Source: CALWZE01 sp964645785 (GTDB taxonomy: Bacteria; Bacillota; Clostridia; Oscillospirales; Ruminococcaceae). Taken from it: a DNA stretch of 44,895 bases. The notes below the pieces were generated by a model. That model had not been told where the DNA came from, did not search any database, and saw only the letters and a list, made by a program, of their open reading frames with translations. The stretch spans positions 1-44,895 of the forward strand of contig CAZYAV010000020.1 in the NCBI GenBank assembly GCA_964645785.1, written 5' to 3'. Both the position numbers and the translations under genes were made by a program. How positions within the stretch are numbered: position 1 is the first letter of the stretch; every line of letters begins with the position of its first letter. Shown piece after piece: positions 16,156 through 24,068 of the stretch.

Positions 16156-16869
16156 GTGGGGTTGATGGACTGCACGCCAGAGGCACTGCGCGCGCGCATT
16201 TACGCGATGCGCGACGAGCAATACGCCAAATTCAGCGCAAAGCTGCTGCCCGACACGGACGCGCCGGTTGGGGTGCGGCTGCCGCAGCTGCGCGCGCTCG
16301 CGCGGGAAATCGCCGCAAGCCCGCAGGCCGTCCGCTATCTGGACACGCCCCCGGGGACGCTGTTTGAGGAAAAGCTGCTCTATGGCATGACCATCGGCTA
16401 CACGCCGCTGCCGCTCGGGCAGGCGCTCGGCTACTGCGCCGGGTTTGTGCCGCTGATCGACAGCTGGTCGGTCTGCGACAGTGCCTGCGCCACCATGCGC
16501 TTTGCCAAAGCGGCGGCGAACCGCGAGCCGGTTCTCGGCTTTCTGCGCCCCTACTGCACGAGCGAGCAGGAATACCCGGCGCGCTTTGGGCTTGTGATGC
16601 TGCTTTTCCACTTTTCCGCGGAGCCGTACACGGCGCAGGTTTTGCAGGCCGCCCAGGCGCTGCGCGCGCAGGGGTATTACGCCAAAATGGCGGCGGCGTG
16701 GGCGGTGTGCGAGTGCTTTGTCAAAAGCCGCGAACGGACGCTGGCGCTGCTGGAAAGCCGCGCGCTCGACCCGGCGGTGCAGAACAGCGCCATCCGGAAA
16801 ATCCGGGAATCCCGCCGCGTATCCGAAGCGGACAAGGCCGCGCTGCTTCGCCTGAGGTGCCCGGCCTAA
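16156..16869 (+). CDS. DNA alkylation repair protein (AlkD-like HEAT repeats)
   Basis: A 237-residue all-helical protein of the DNA alkylation repair family (AlkC/AlkD), HEAT-like-repeat glycosylases that remove alkylated bases. Typical pieces are YAKFSAKLLPDT, GVRLPQLRALARE, LIDSWSVCDS, YYAKMAAAWAVCECFVK and the terminal AIRKIRESRRVS. The start is uncertain: GTG 16156 has AGGAA five nt upstream, and ATG 16165 has AGGTGG five nt upstream; both fit the family. It stands alone behind its own promoter, just right of the assembly gap. Many clostridial members are small and not biochemically tested, so activity is inferred. Confidence 0.87.
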   Translation: MGLMDCTPEALRARIYAMRDEQYAKFSAKLLPDTDAPVGVRLPQLRALAREIAASPQAVRYLDTPPGTLFEEKLLYGMTIGYTPLPLGQALGYCAGFVPLIDSWSVCDSACATMRFAKAAANREPVLGFLRPYCTSEQEYPARFGLVMLLFHFSAEPYTAQVLQAAQALRAQGYYAKMAAAWAVCECFVKSRERTLALLESRALDPAVQNSAIRKIRESRRVSEADKAALLRLRCPA

Positions 16870-16953
16870 GCGGCCGCCGCGGTATTGGGCAAACTGTACA
16901 CAATTTTTCGCCCCGCCGCAAGCGGGGTCGGCATTTTGGGGTTTTTTCGTCAT

Positions 16954-16986
16954 TTGCTTGCATTTTTGGCCGGAGTATACTACAAT
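16954..16986 (+). promoter_or_regulatory. Promoter of the threonine locus
   Basis: Two overlapping readings: TTGCTT-16 nt-TATACT (16954-16981) or TTGCAT-17 nt-TACAAT (16958-16986). Either places the start site about 45-50 nt before the pheB-like ATG. No T-box or other amino-acid-sensing leader is visible in this short leader. Confidence 0.65.
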
Positions 16987-17040
16987 TGTCCGAGCACAGT
17001 GTAATTTTTCCGTGATTCACGGACTGCACAGAGGAGACGC

Positions 17041-17481
17041 ATGAGAGAGCGAGAGCAAAAATTCTATGTCGTTTCGGAGGAGATTCTGCCCGAGGCGCTG
17101 GTCAAAACCATCCACGCAAAGGAGCTTTTGCGGCGCGGGAAGGCGGGCGGCATCCCCGAGGCGTGCGAGGCGCTCGGCATCGCGCGCAGCACGTTTTACA
17201 AATATAAGGACGGCATCTTCACCTATTTTGACCTGAGTGCGATGGATATCGTCAACATCGCGCTCACCCTCGACCACACGCCGGGCGTCCTGTCCAGCGT
17301 ACTCAACGAGATTGCGCGCTTCCGGGGCAACGTGCTGACCATCAATCAGGGTCTGCCCTCGCACGGCGCCGCGCTTGTCACCCTCTCGGTCGGCATAACG
17401 GGGGACGCCGTGGAGCCCGCCGCGCTGGTGGAGGGGCTGCGCGCGCTGGACGGCGTGCTGGACGCGCGGACAAACGGATAA
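17041..17481 (+). CDS. ACT domain protein, PheB/UPF0735 family
   Basis: A 146-residue protein of the PheB/UPF0735 family. The N-terminal half has a helix-turn-helix-like segment (IPEACEALGIARSTFYKYKD, about residues 38-57); the C-terminal half is an ACT domain (MDIVNIALTLDHTPGVLSSVLNEIA, about 68-92), an amino-acid-sensing fold. In Firmicutes this gene commonly precedes homoserine dehydrogenase or thrB, as here, with only 16 nt to hom. A role as amino-acid-responsive regulator is inferred; despite the old name it is not shown to be a phenylalanine enzyme. AGAGGAG precedes the ATG. Confidence 0.88.
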   Translation: MREREQKFYVVSEEILPEALVKTIHAKELLRRGKAGGIPEACEALGIARSTFYKYKDGIFTYFDLSAMDIVNIALTLDHTPGVLSSVLNEIARFRGNVLTINQGLPSHGAALVTLSVGITGDAVEPAALVEGLRALDGVLDARTNG

Positions 17482-17497
17482 CCATTAAGGGGGAGCT

Positions 17498-18787
17498 ATG
17501 ATTCAAATCGCCATTCTGGGCTGCGGCACGGTCGCCTCGGGCGTCTGCCGGCTGCTTGCGCGCAACCGCGCGGATATTTCCAAACGGATTCAGCAGGAGA
17601 TACAGGTTCGCTACATCCTTGCGCGGACGCCGCAGAAAGCCCGCGCGCTCGGCTTTTCGGACGAGCAGATCTGCCGGTCGGCCGAGCCGATTCTGAACGA
17701 CCCGGCGGTGCAGATTGTCGTTGAGCTGATGGGCGGCACCGACACGGCGTTCGAGCTCATCAAGGCCGCCATGCAACGCGGCAAGCACATCGTAACCGCC
17801 AACAAGGATCTGATTGCCGAGCGCGGCCGGGAGCTGTTTGAGATCGCCGAACAAAACGGCGTCGACCTCTATTTTGAGGCGAGCGTGGGGGGCGGCATCC
17901 CGATTATCCACCCGCTCAAGGTCTCGCTTGCCGCCAACCGGTTCACCGAGATTATCGGCATTCTCAACGGAACAACCAACTTTATCCTGACCAAGATGGC
18001 TGCCGAGGGGCTGTCCTTCGGGCGGGCGCTCGCGCTTGCGCAGGAGCTCGGCTACGCCGAGGCCAACCCCGATTCCGACCTGCTGGGCACCGACGCCGCG
18101 CGCAAAATCGCGATTCTCGCCTCCATCGCGTTCAATTCCCGCGTCACCCTGGCGGACGTCTACTGCGAGGGCATCAACGAGGTGGACGACACCGACATCG
18201 CGCTTGCGCGGCGGATGGGCTATGTCGTCAAGCTGCTGGCCGTCGCGCGGCTGGTGGAGGGGCGGGTTCTCATGTTTGTGCGCCCGGCGTTTGTGCCGGC
18301 CGGGCACCCGCTCGCCTCGGTCAACGATTCGTTCAACGCGCTGTTTGTGCGGGGCGACGCGGTTGGGGATATCATGCTTTACGGCCGCGGCGCGGGCGCC
18401 GAGCCGACCGCCTCCGCCGTCATCGGCGATATTATGGAGGTCTGCCGCGGGATACGGGCGGGCGGCCTTGCGCGGCTCGGCTGCGAGTGCTACGCCAGCC
18501 GGGAGATTGCGGAGATAGACGAGCTGATTGCCAGCTTTTTTGTGCGGCTGCGGGTCAGCGACCAGCCCAACGTGCTGGCGGGGGTGGCGCGCGCGTTCGG
18601 CGAACAGGGGGTAAGCCTCTCCTCGCTGATGCAGACCCCCGACGCGGACGGGACGGCCGAGCTGAACCTCATCACCCACCCCGCGCCCGAGCGCGCCATA
18701 CGCGCCGCGCTGGACGCGCTTATGCAGCGGGATTACGTCAGCCGCATTCACCTGTTTATCTGCCTTGACGGCACCGGGGAGGGCTGA
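17498..18787 (+). CDS. hom: Homoserine dehydrogenase
   Basis: Reduces aspartate semialdehyde to homoserine with NAD(P)H. It has 429 residues: NAD-binding IAILGCGTVASGVCRLL (about 4-20), MGGTDTAFELIKAAMQRGKHIVTANKDL (about 79-106), the catalytic region ASVGGGIPIIHPLK with GILNGTTNFILTKM, and a C-terminal ACT domain (VLAGVARAFGEQGVSLSSLMQ, about 360-380) as expected for a threonine-regulated enzyme. AGGGGGAG lies before the ATG. It is followed by thrB with only 3 nt between stop and start, so the two are coupled. Confidence 0.96.
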   Translation: MIQIAILGCGTVASGVCRLLARNRADISKRIQQEIQVRYILARTPQKARALGFSDEQICRSAEPILNDPAVQIVVELMGGTDTAFELIKAAMQRGKHIVTANKDLIAERGRELFEIAEQNGVDLYFEASVGGGIPIIHPLKVSLAANRFTEIIGILNGTTNFILTKMAAEGLSFGRALALAQELGYAEANPDSDLLGTDAARKIAILASIAFNSRVTLADVYCEGINEVDDTDIALARRMGYVVKLLAVARLVEGRVLMFVRPAFVPAGHPLASVNDSFNALFVRGDAVGDIMLYGRGAGAEPTASAVIGDIMEVCRGIRAGGLARLGCECYASREIAEIDELIASFFVRLRVSDQPNVLAGVARAFGEQGVSLSSLMQTPDADGTAELNLITHPAPERAIRAALDALMQRDYVSRIHLFICLDGTGEG

Positions 18788-18790
18788 GCT

Positions 18791-19690
18791 ATGCGCGCAT
18801 GTCAAGTCCGCGTCCCCGCCTCAAGCGCCAATATCGGCAGCGGTGTCGACTGCCTCGGCCTTGCGCTCAACCTCTACCTGACCGTCACCTTTTCCCCCGC
18901 CGACACACAGCGGGTGATTTTTTCGGACGGCTTCGGGTATGAGATTCCCGACGACAAAAACCTTGTGCTGGCGGGCGCAAAGCTCGTCTTTGCCCGCGCG
19001 GGCAGGCCGTTCCCGCCTTTGCGCATCGAGATGCGCACCGAGATTCCCGCCTCGCGCGGGCTCGGCAGCAGCGCCAGCGCGATTGTCGCCGGCGTCTGGG
19101 GCGCAAACGCGCTGCTCGGGCAGCCCTTTTCGCCCGCGGAGCTGCTCGACCTTGCGACCGGGCTGGAGGGGCACCCCGACAATGTCGTCCCCTGCGCGGT
19201 CGGCGGGTTCACCGCCGCCATGCTCTGCGGCGACACGGTCGCCTATCACCGGATTGTGCCGGACGCGCGGCTGCGCTATATCGCCGCCGTGCCGGATTAC
19301 GAGCTTTCCACCCGGCTGGCGCGCTCGGTTGTGCCGCAGAGCTTTGCGCTCCCCGACGTGATTGCACAGGTGCAGCACGCCTGCTTCCTCGTCTCGGGGC
19401 TGGCCACCGGCGACCTGCGCGCGCTCGACCAGGCCACCGGCGACCTGATCTTCACCCCTGCCCGCCGCCCGCTCCTGCCCGGCTATGACGAGGCGACTGC
19501 CGCGGCGCGGGCGCAGGGCGCGCTCTGTGCGATGATCTCGGGCGCGGGACCGACCATTATCGCGTTCGCCACCGAGAATGCGAAAGCTGTCGCGCAGGCG
19601 ATGCGGCAGGGCTTCGAGCGGGCAGGCATCTCCGCGGTGAGCCATCTGCTGCGCGCCGACCTGGACGGCGCGGTCGTCCGGGCGCTGTAA
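18791..19690 (+). CDS. thrB: Homoserine kinase
   Basis: GHMP-family kinase of 299 residues that phosphorylates homoserine on the way to threonine. Visible motifs are VRVPASSANIGSGVDCLGLAL at the start (about residues 5-25), the ATP loop IPASRGLGSSASAIVAG (about 87-103), and the late MISGAGPTIIAF (about 240-251). It is tightly packed behind hom, with the ATG three bases after the hom stop. No terminator follows, so transcription can run on into the membrane protein gene and lysC. Confidence 0.96.
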   Translation: MRACQVRVPASSANIGSGVDCLGLALNLYLTVTFSPADTQRVIFSDGFGYEIPDDKNLVLAGAKLVFARAGRPFPPLRIEMRTEIPASRGLGSSASAIVAGVWGANALLGQPFSPAELLDLATGLEGHPDNVVPCAVGGFTAAMLCGDTVAYHRIVPDARLRYIAAVPDYELSTRLARSVVPQSFALPDVIAQVQHACFLVSGLATGDLRALDQATGDLIFTPARRPLLPGYDEATAAARAQGALCAMISGAGPTIIAFATENAKAVAQAMRQGFERAGISAVSHLLRADLDGAVVRAL

Positions 19691-19798
19691 GCGGCCTTGC
19701 GTCGCACCCCGCCCCGCGCTATCCCAAAGGCCGCGCGGCTGTTTGCCCATTCTATAATAAATAACGGCCTTATACCGGGTCGGAAAGGAATGCAGAAC

Positions 19799-20284
19799 AT
19801 GACAAGAAGAGAGAGAAACGAGTACATTCAGCTGGCCGTGCAGGACAAGGTGTGCAAGGATCCTGCCTTTGACGGGGCGCGGAAAAAGATCCTGATTATC
19901 ACCATCATCCCGACGGTCTTTCTGGTCATCGACCGGATTATCGCCATCGCACAGGGGGTGCTCCAGACGGGCAGCGTGGTTCAGATCTTGTGGGGGCCGG
20001 TGCTGATGGCGGCGATGATTGCCTGCGCCCGGAACGGCGAGACGGTGGCCACCGCGGTCTGGCTGTTTTTGAGCGCGGCGCTCTCCGCGGCCTCCCTGTT
20101 CCCTCCGATTATCCAGTATGGCATCTGGGCGCTCAATCTGCCGCTGCTTGCGTTTTACATCCTCTACATCATCGTCTTTGTCATCGCGGGGATTCTGCTG
20201 CTGACCGAGCCGCAGATCAGCGCCTATCACAGACAATACGCCGAGGTTCGCCGCCGCGCAAAGGCGGAAGCGGCCAACATGTAA
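19799..20284 (+). CDS. Four-helix membrane protein, unknown
   Basis: A 161-residue protein with a charged N-terminus (RRERNEYIQLAVQDKV) followed by four hydrophobic helices (about residues 35-55, 60-77, 85-105 and 113-140) and a basic C-terminal tail. I do not recognise its family. ATG 19799 is favoured, with AAAGGA 9 nt upstream; the ATG at 19790 touches that site and is unlikely. A TATAAT box at 19753-19758 may give it its own promoter, but no -35 fits. It sits between thrB and lysC, so a transport role in amino-acid export is conceivable but unproven. Confidence 0.7.
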   Translation: MTRRERNEYIQLAVQDKVCKDPAFDGARKKILIITIIPTVFLVIDRIIAIAQGVLQTGSVVQILWGPVLMAAMIACARNGETVATAVWLFLSAALSAASLFPPIIQYGIWALNLPLLAFYILYIIVFVIAGILLLTEPQISAYHRQYAEVRRRAKAEAANM

Positions 20285-20302
20285 GCTTGGGAGATACAAA
20301 CA

Positions 20303-21520
20303 ATGGGTTTAAAGGTCTGTAAATTCGGCGGCAGCTCGGTCGCCGACCTCGAGCGCATCCGCGCGGTTGCCCAGCGGGTTGCCGAGATGAAGCGGGAGGG
20401 CGACGACGTCGTGATGGTGGTGTCCGCCATGGGGGACACCACCGACGAGCTGCTGGCCAAAAGCGGCGAAATCTGCGCCAAAAACAGCGCGCGGGAGCTC
20501 GATTTTCTCATGGCGACCGGGGAGCAGCAGTCGGCTGCCTATATGGCGATGATGCTGTCCAGCCTCGGCGTGCCCGCGCTGTCGCTGACCTGCTTTCAGG
20601 CGGGCATCGGCTGCGACGGCGAGCACGGGCGCGCCTCCATCGCGTTCATCGACCCGACCCGCATCCGCGCGGAGCTCGCTGCCGGCAGGGTGGTTGTGAT
20701 TGCCGGGTTCCAGGGGGTCATGCCCAACGGCGATGTCGCAACGCTCGGCCGCGGCGGGTCGGACACAAGCGCCATCGCGCTCGCCGCGTCGCTCGGCGCG
20801 GACGCCTGCCTCATCTTCACCGACGTAAACGGAATCTACACGACCGACCCGCGCATCGTCAAAACCGCCAGCCAGCTGGAGGGCATCACCCACGAGGAGA
20901 TGCTGGAGCTCGCCGCGCTCGGCGCGCAGGTCATGAACCCGCGCGCGGTCGAATGCGCGCTGCAAAACGGCGTCGCGTTCGAGGTGCTCAACTCCTACAC
21001 CCGGGAGCAGGGCACCCTGGTCGCCTCCGCCAGCCGGCTGGAGAGCGAGCGGGTCGTCAGCGGCGTTTCCCGGGACAACAACGTCGCCAAAATTGCGATT
21101 TTCGACGTGCCGGACGAGCCGGGCGTCGCGGGCAATATCTTCCGCACCATCGCTGCGCAGGGCGTCGCCGTGGACATGATCATCCAGTCCGCCGAACGCG
21201 GCAAAAACAACAGCATCGCCTTTACCGTTCAGGAGGATCAGCTGGAGCGCGCGGTCAACGTGGTCAACAGCCTGGTGCTTTCAACCGGCGCGTCCGGCAT
21301 GAGCTACGGCAAAAGCGTGTCCAAGGTCTCGGTCGTCGGCGCGGGGGTCATGAATCCGGGCGTCGCCGGCGAGGTGTTCCAGACGATGGCCGACAACGGG
21401 ATCAACATCGAGATGATCAGCACAAGCGAAATCCGCATTTCGCTGATTATAGATTCCTCCTGCGCAGACCGCGCGGTCGCGGCGCTGCACCGGCAGTTCG
21501 GGCTGGAATCCATTCACTGA
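20303..21520 (+). CDS. lysC: Aspartate kinase (first of two)
   Basis: Phosphorylates aspartate, the first step to threonine, lysine and methionine. It is 405 residues long: N-terminal KVCKFGGSSVAD (residues 4-15), STGEQ-type ATGEQQSAAYMAM, FTDVNGIYTTDPR, and two C-terminal ACT domains (from about 265 and 345), the standard single-polypeptide layout. Its position between thrB and thrC argues for a threonine-pathway isoenzyme. A second aspartokinase gene lies at 43026-44234. Ribosome site TTGGGAGA precedes the ATG, and thrC starts 13 nt after the stop. Confidence 0.95.
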   Translation: MGLKVCKFGGSSVADLERIRAVAQRVAEMKREGDDVVMVVSAMGDTTDELLAKSGEICAKNSARELDFLMATGEQQSAAYMAMMLSSLGVPALSLTCFQAGIGCDGEHGRASIAFIDPTRIRAELAAGRVVVIAGFQGVMPNGDVATLGRGGSDTSAIALAASLGADACLIFTDVNGIYTTDPRIVKTASQLEGITHEEMLELAALGAQVMNPRAVECALQNGVAFEVLNSYTREQGTLVASASRLESERVVSGVSRDNNVAKIAIFDVPDEPGVAGNIFRTIAAQGVAVDMIIQSAERGKNNSIAFTVQEDQLERAVNVVNSLVLSTGASGMSYGKSVSKVSVVGAGVMNPGVAGEVFQTMADNGINIEMISTSEIRISLIIDSSCADRAVAALHRQFGLESIH

Positions 21521-21533
21521 GGGAGGGGATCGG

Positions 21534-23027
21534 ATGAACTACCAGAGCACCCGCGGCGCGGACAGCGGCGTCACCGCCGCCCGCGCGATTGTCAAGGGGT
21601 TGGCCGGTGACAGGGGGCTGTTTGTCCCCGACGAGATTCCCCGCTTGGACGCCGGGGATCTCGCATTTTTGAGCAGCTGCAACTATCTGGACGCCGCCAA
21701 GCTGATTTTTGAGCGGTATCTTGAGGATTTTTCGCTTGCGCAGATTGACGAATGCGTGGAGGGCGCGTATTACGATACGTTTGATTCCGCCGAGGTCGCG
21801 CCGCTTGTCAAGCTGGACGAGGACACCCGGGTGCTCGAGCTCTGGCACGGCCCGACCTGCGCGTTCAAGGATCTGGCGCTGCAGGTTCTGCCCCGCCTGA
21901 CCACCGCCGCGGCCGCAATCAGCGGCGAGCAGAACGAGATTGTCATCCTGGTTGCGACCTCCGGTGACACGGGCAAGGCCGCGCTGGAGGGATTCCGGGA
22001 CGTGCCCGGCACCTCGATTGTCGTGCTGTACCCGCAGGACGGCGTCAGCGCCGTGCAAAAGCAGCAGATGGTCACCCAGGAGGGGGAAAATGTCCGCGTG
22101 CTGGCGATACGCGGCAATTTTGACGACGCGCAGAACGCGGTCAAGGGCATTTTTATGAACGACGCGCTCGCCGGGCGGTTGCTTGCGCGCAAAAAGCGGC
22201 TGGGCAGCGCAAACTCCATCAACTGGGGTCGCCTGCTCCCGCAGATTGTGTACTATGCGCGCACCGCCGCGCAGCTGACCGCACCGGGCGCCGCGGCCGC
22301 GGGCAGCGCCGTCGATTTCGTCGTCCCCACCGGCAATTTCGGCAACATTCTCGCCGCGTGGTACGCAAAGCAGATGGGCGCGCCGGTTGGGCGGCTGATC
22401 TGCGCCTCCAACGAAAACGACGTGCTGACCGAGTTTTTGACAACCGGCATCTACGACCGGCGCCGGCCGTTCCACAAGACCCTGTCCCCCTCGATGGACA
22501 TCCTTGTCTCCAGCAACCTCGAGCGGCTGCTCTATGAGCTGAGCGGGCGGGACAGCGCGCTCATCCGCGGCCTGATGCAGCAGCTGGAGACCGGCGGCCG
22601 GTATGAGGTTCCCGACAGCCTGAAGGCCGGGATCCGGCGGGATTTCTGCGCCGGATGCTGCGACGACGCCGGCACGCAGGCCGCCATCCGGGACGCCTGG
22701 CAGCGGTATCACTACCTCATGGACACCCACACCGCCGTCGCCTACAGCGTGTTGAACGCCCTGCGCGGCCGGGAGGGGACAAAGCGCCCGACCGTGATTG
22801 CCAGCACGGCGAGCCCGTTCAAATTCCCCGCCGGTGTGCTCTGCTCGATTGCGGGCGGGGACGCCGCGGCGGGTCTGAGCGAGTACCGGGTGCTCGACCG
22901 GCTCAGCGCGGTGACCGGCTGGCCTGTGCCCGACCCCATTGCCGGGCTGGAGCACCGCGCTGTCCGGCACACCGCCGTGTGTGATGCGGCGGATATCTCC
23001 GCCGCCGTCGAGGCCGCCATCGGCTGA
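21534..23027 (+). CDS. thrC: Threonine synthase
   Basis: PLP enzyme that converts O-phosphohomoserine to threonine. It has 497 residues, the length of the long bacterial class, with N-terminal YQSTRG, the PLP-lysine motif HGPTCAFKDLALQ (Lys about 112), VATSGDTGKAALEGF and PTGNFGNILAAWYAK. GAGGGAGGGG precedes the ATG. It closes the pheB-like/hom/thrB/lysC/thrC block; aspartate-semialdehyde dehydrogenase is absent from the window. Its transcript probably ends at the hairpin at 23328-23368. Confidence 0.96.
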   Translation: MNYQSTRGADSGVTAARAIVKGLAGDRGLFVPDEIPRLDAGDLAFLSSCNYLDAAKLIFERYLEDFSLAQIDECVEGAYYDTFDSAEVAPLVKLDEDTRVLELWHGPTCAFKDLALQVLPRLTTAAAAISGEQNEIVILVATSGDTGKAALEGFRDVPGTSIVVLYPQDGVSAVQKQQMVTQEGENVRVLAIRGNFDDAQNAVKGIFMNDALAGRLLARKKRLGSANSINWGRLLPQIVYYARTAAQLTAPGAAAAGSAVDFVVPTGNFGNILAAWYAKQMGAPVGRLICASNENDVLTEFLTTGIYDRRRPFHKTLSPSMDILVSSNLERLLYELSGRDSALIRGLMQQLETGGRYEVPDSLKAGIRRDFCAGCCDDAGTQAAIRDAWQRYHYLMDTHTAVAYSVLNALRGREGTKRPTVIASTASPFKFPAGVLCSIAGGDAAAGLSEYRVLDRLSAVTGWPVPDPIAGLEHRAVRHTAVCDAADISAAVEAAIG

Positions 23028-23065
23028 CCCCGGGCGGCGCAGCCTATCGCAGGCTGATTTTATCT

Positions 23066-23235
23066 GTAAGCCGGGGTTGCCGGCTCGCTTTCTTCGTGTG
23101 CAAGGCATTCCCGGTACGAGGGTTCCCCGCGGCGCTTACAGGCCAATTCCGACCCGCAGACCGGGCTCACCGGCTCGACTTCTTCGCGCGGGGAGTGCCC
23201 GGAACAAGGGTACCCAGCGCCGCACACACCGGCTG
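23066..23235. repeat. Diverged direct repeat, about 90-nt period
   Basis: Segment 23071-23140 and segment 23161-23228 align over about 68 nt: CCGGGG/CCGGGC, CCGGCTCG, TTCTTCG, then CCCGGTACGAGGGTTCCC against CCCGGAACAAGGGTACCC, and CGGCGCTTACA against CGCCGCACACA. The period (90 nt) is near that of the repeats at 4640-4784 (93 nt). The rest of 23028-23327 shows no gene. Confidence 0.6.
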
Positions 23236-23327
23236 CACAGCGCGCGGGTATAGCACGGGATGAAGCCCCCGCCCTTTCCCATACCCGCCGCGCGGTGTCA
23301 TCGTATCATAAAAAAAGCGCAAAGCAA

Positions 23328-23368
23328 CAGCCGCGCGCCCGTTCCGTTCGGGCGCGCGGCTGCTTTTT
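23328..23368 (+). terminator. Terminator downstream of thrC
   Basis: A perfect 14-bp stem CAGCCGCGCGCCCG / CGGGCGCGCGGCTG with a seven-base loop, then C and five T (23364-23368). It lies 300 nt past thrC and 58 nt beyond the end of the converging ser operon. The minus strand also has a T-run a little farther out, so it may serve both. Confidence 0.82.
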
Positions 23369-23425
23369 ATTCTGTTTAAACTGCGCCGGGCTATCCCCGC
23401 CCGGGGCATATCGGCGCGGCCGGGC

Positions 23426-24067
23426 TCAGTCGATTTCAATCACCGAGTAGTCCCCAAACCGGTGGATGGCGCCGAGCCGGACGGGCACCGGCTGCCGGAA
23501 CACCGGCCCGCCGACCGTCAGGGTGTGGTACTCGCCGTTTTCGCCGCACAGGTCGATTCCGGCGCGCTGCATCTCCCCGAGCGCAGTCTCGTCCAGCGCC
23601 TGCCCCAGCAGCGTTTCGGGCAAAAGCGTGTTGTTGATGCTCTTCACAATGCACCGGTAGCCGAGCCGAATCAGCCGGCGCACATTGTCCGCGCGGCCGG
23701 TCTGCCACAGCGGAAACACCGGCGTCAGGCCAACCGCCTCGCACCGCGCCTGCGACCACGCGCGGTTACCCTCGATGTCGATATCCCCAAACGCCGCCGC
23801 CTGCGCACCGAGCGCCTTTGCCCGGCGCAGCCCCTCCTCCAGCGCGAGGTGGTAATCCGCGCCGTCGGTGGCGCAGCGCAGCATCGGCAGCCCGAGCGAT
23901 TGCTCGTATTTGTCGAGCAGCGCCGCGTCCGCGCCGTGGAAATACGACCGCGCCGCCGCTTTGTTTATCATAACCACAAGACAGACCGGTTGGTGCCCCT
24001 GCTCCACCAGCTGGTGCAGCGCCATGGTGCTGTCCTTGCCGCAGCTGTAGGACAAGGCGAATTTCAT
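23426..24067 (-). CDS. Dph6-like ATP pyrophosphatase (adenine nucleotide alpha hydrolase)
   Basis: A 213-residue PP-loop protein with SYSCGKDSTMAL (residues 5-16), the SGGKDS-type ATP pyrophosphatase motif, then FGDIDIEGNRAW and GENGEYHTLTVGG, both hallmarks of the diphthine-ammonia-ligase-related (MJ0570) family. Archaeal and eukaryotic relatives amidate diphthine on EF2. Bacteria lack diphthamide, so bacterial members have another, unknown ATP-dependent ligase or amidation role. ATG 24067 is placed one base after the aminotransferase stop; the frame extends far upstream but inside that gene. It is the last gene of the ser operon. Confidence 0.82.
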   Translation of the reverse strand: MKFALSYSCGKDSTMALHQLVEQGHQPVCLVVMINKAAARSYFHGADAALLDKYEQSLGLPMLRCATDGADYHLALEEGLRRAKALGAQAAAFGDIDIEGNRAWSQARCEAVGLTPVFPLWQTGRADNVRRLIRLGYRCIVKSINNTLLPETLLGQALDETALGEMQRAGIDLCGENGEYHTLTVGGPVFRQPVPVRLGAIHRFGDYSVIEID

Positions 24068-24068
24068 C

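Noticed and set aside
16990..17040. T-box or riboswitch before the threonine locus
   Set aside because: The leader is only about 50 nt and lacks T-box and specifier-loop features.
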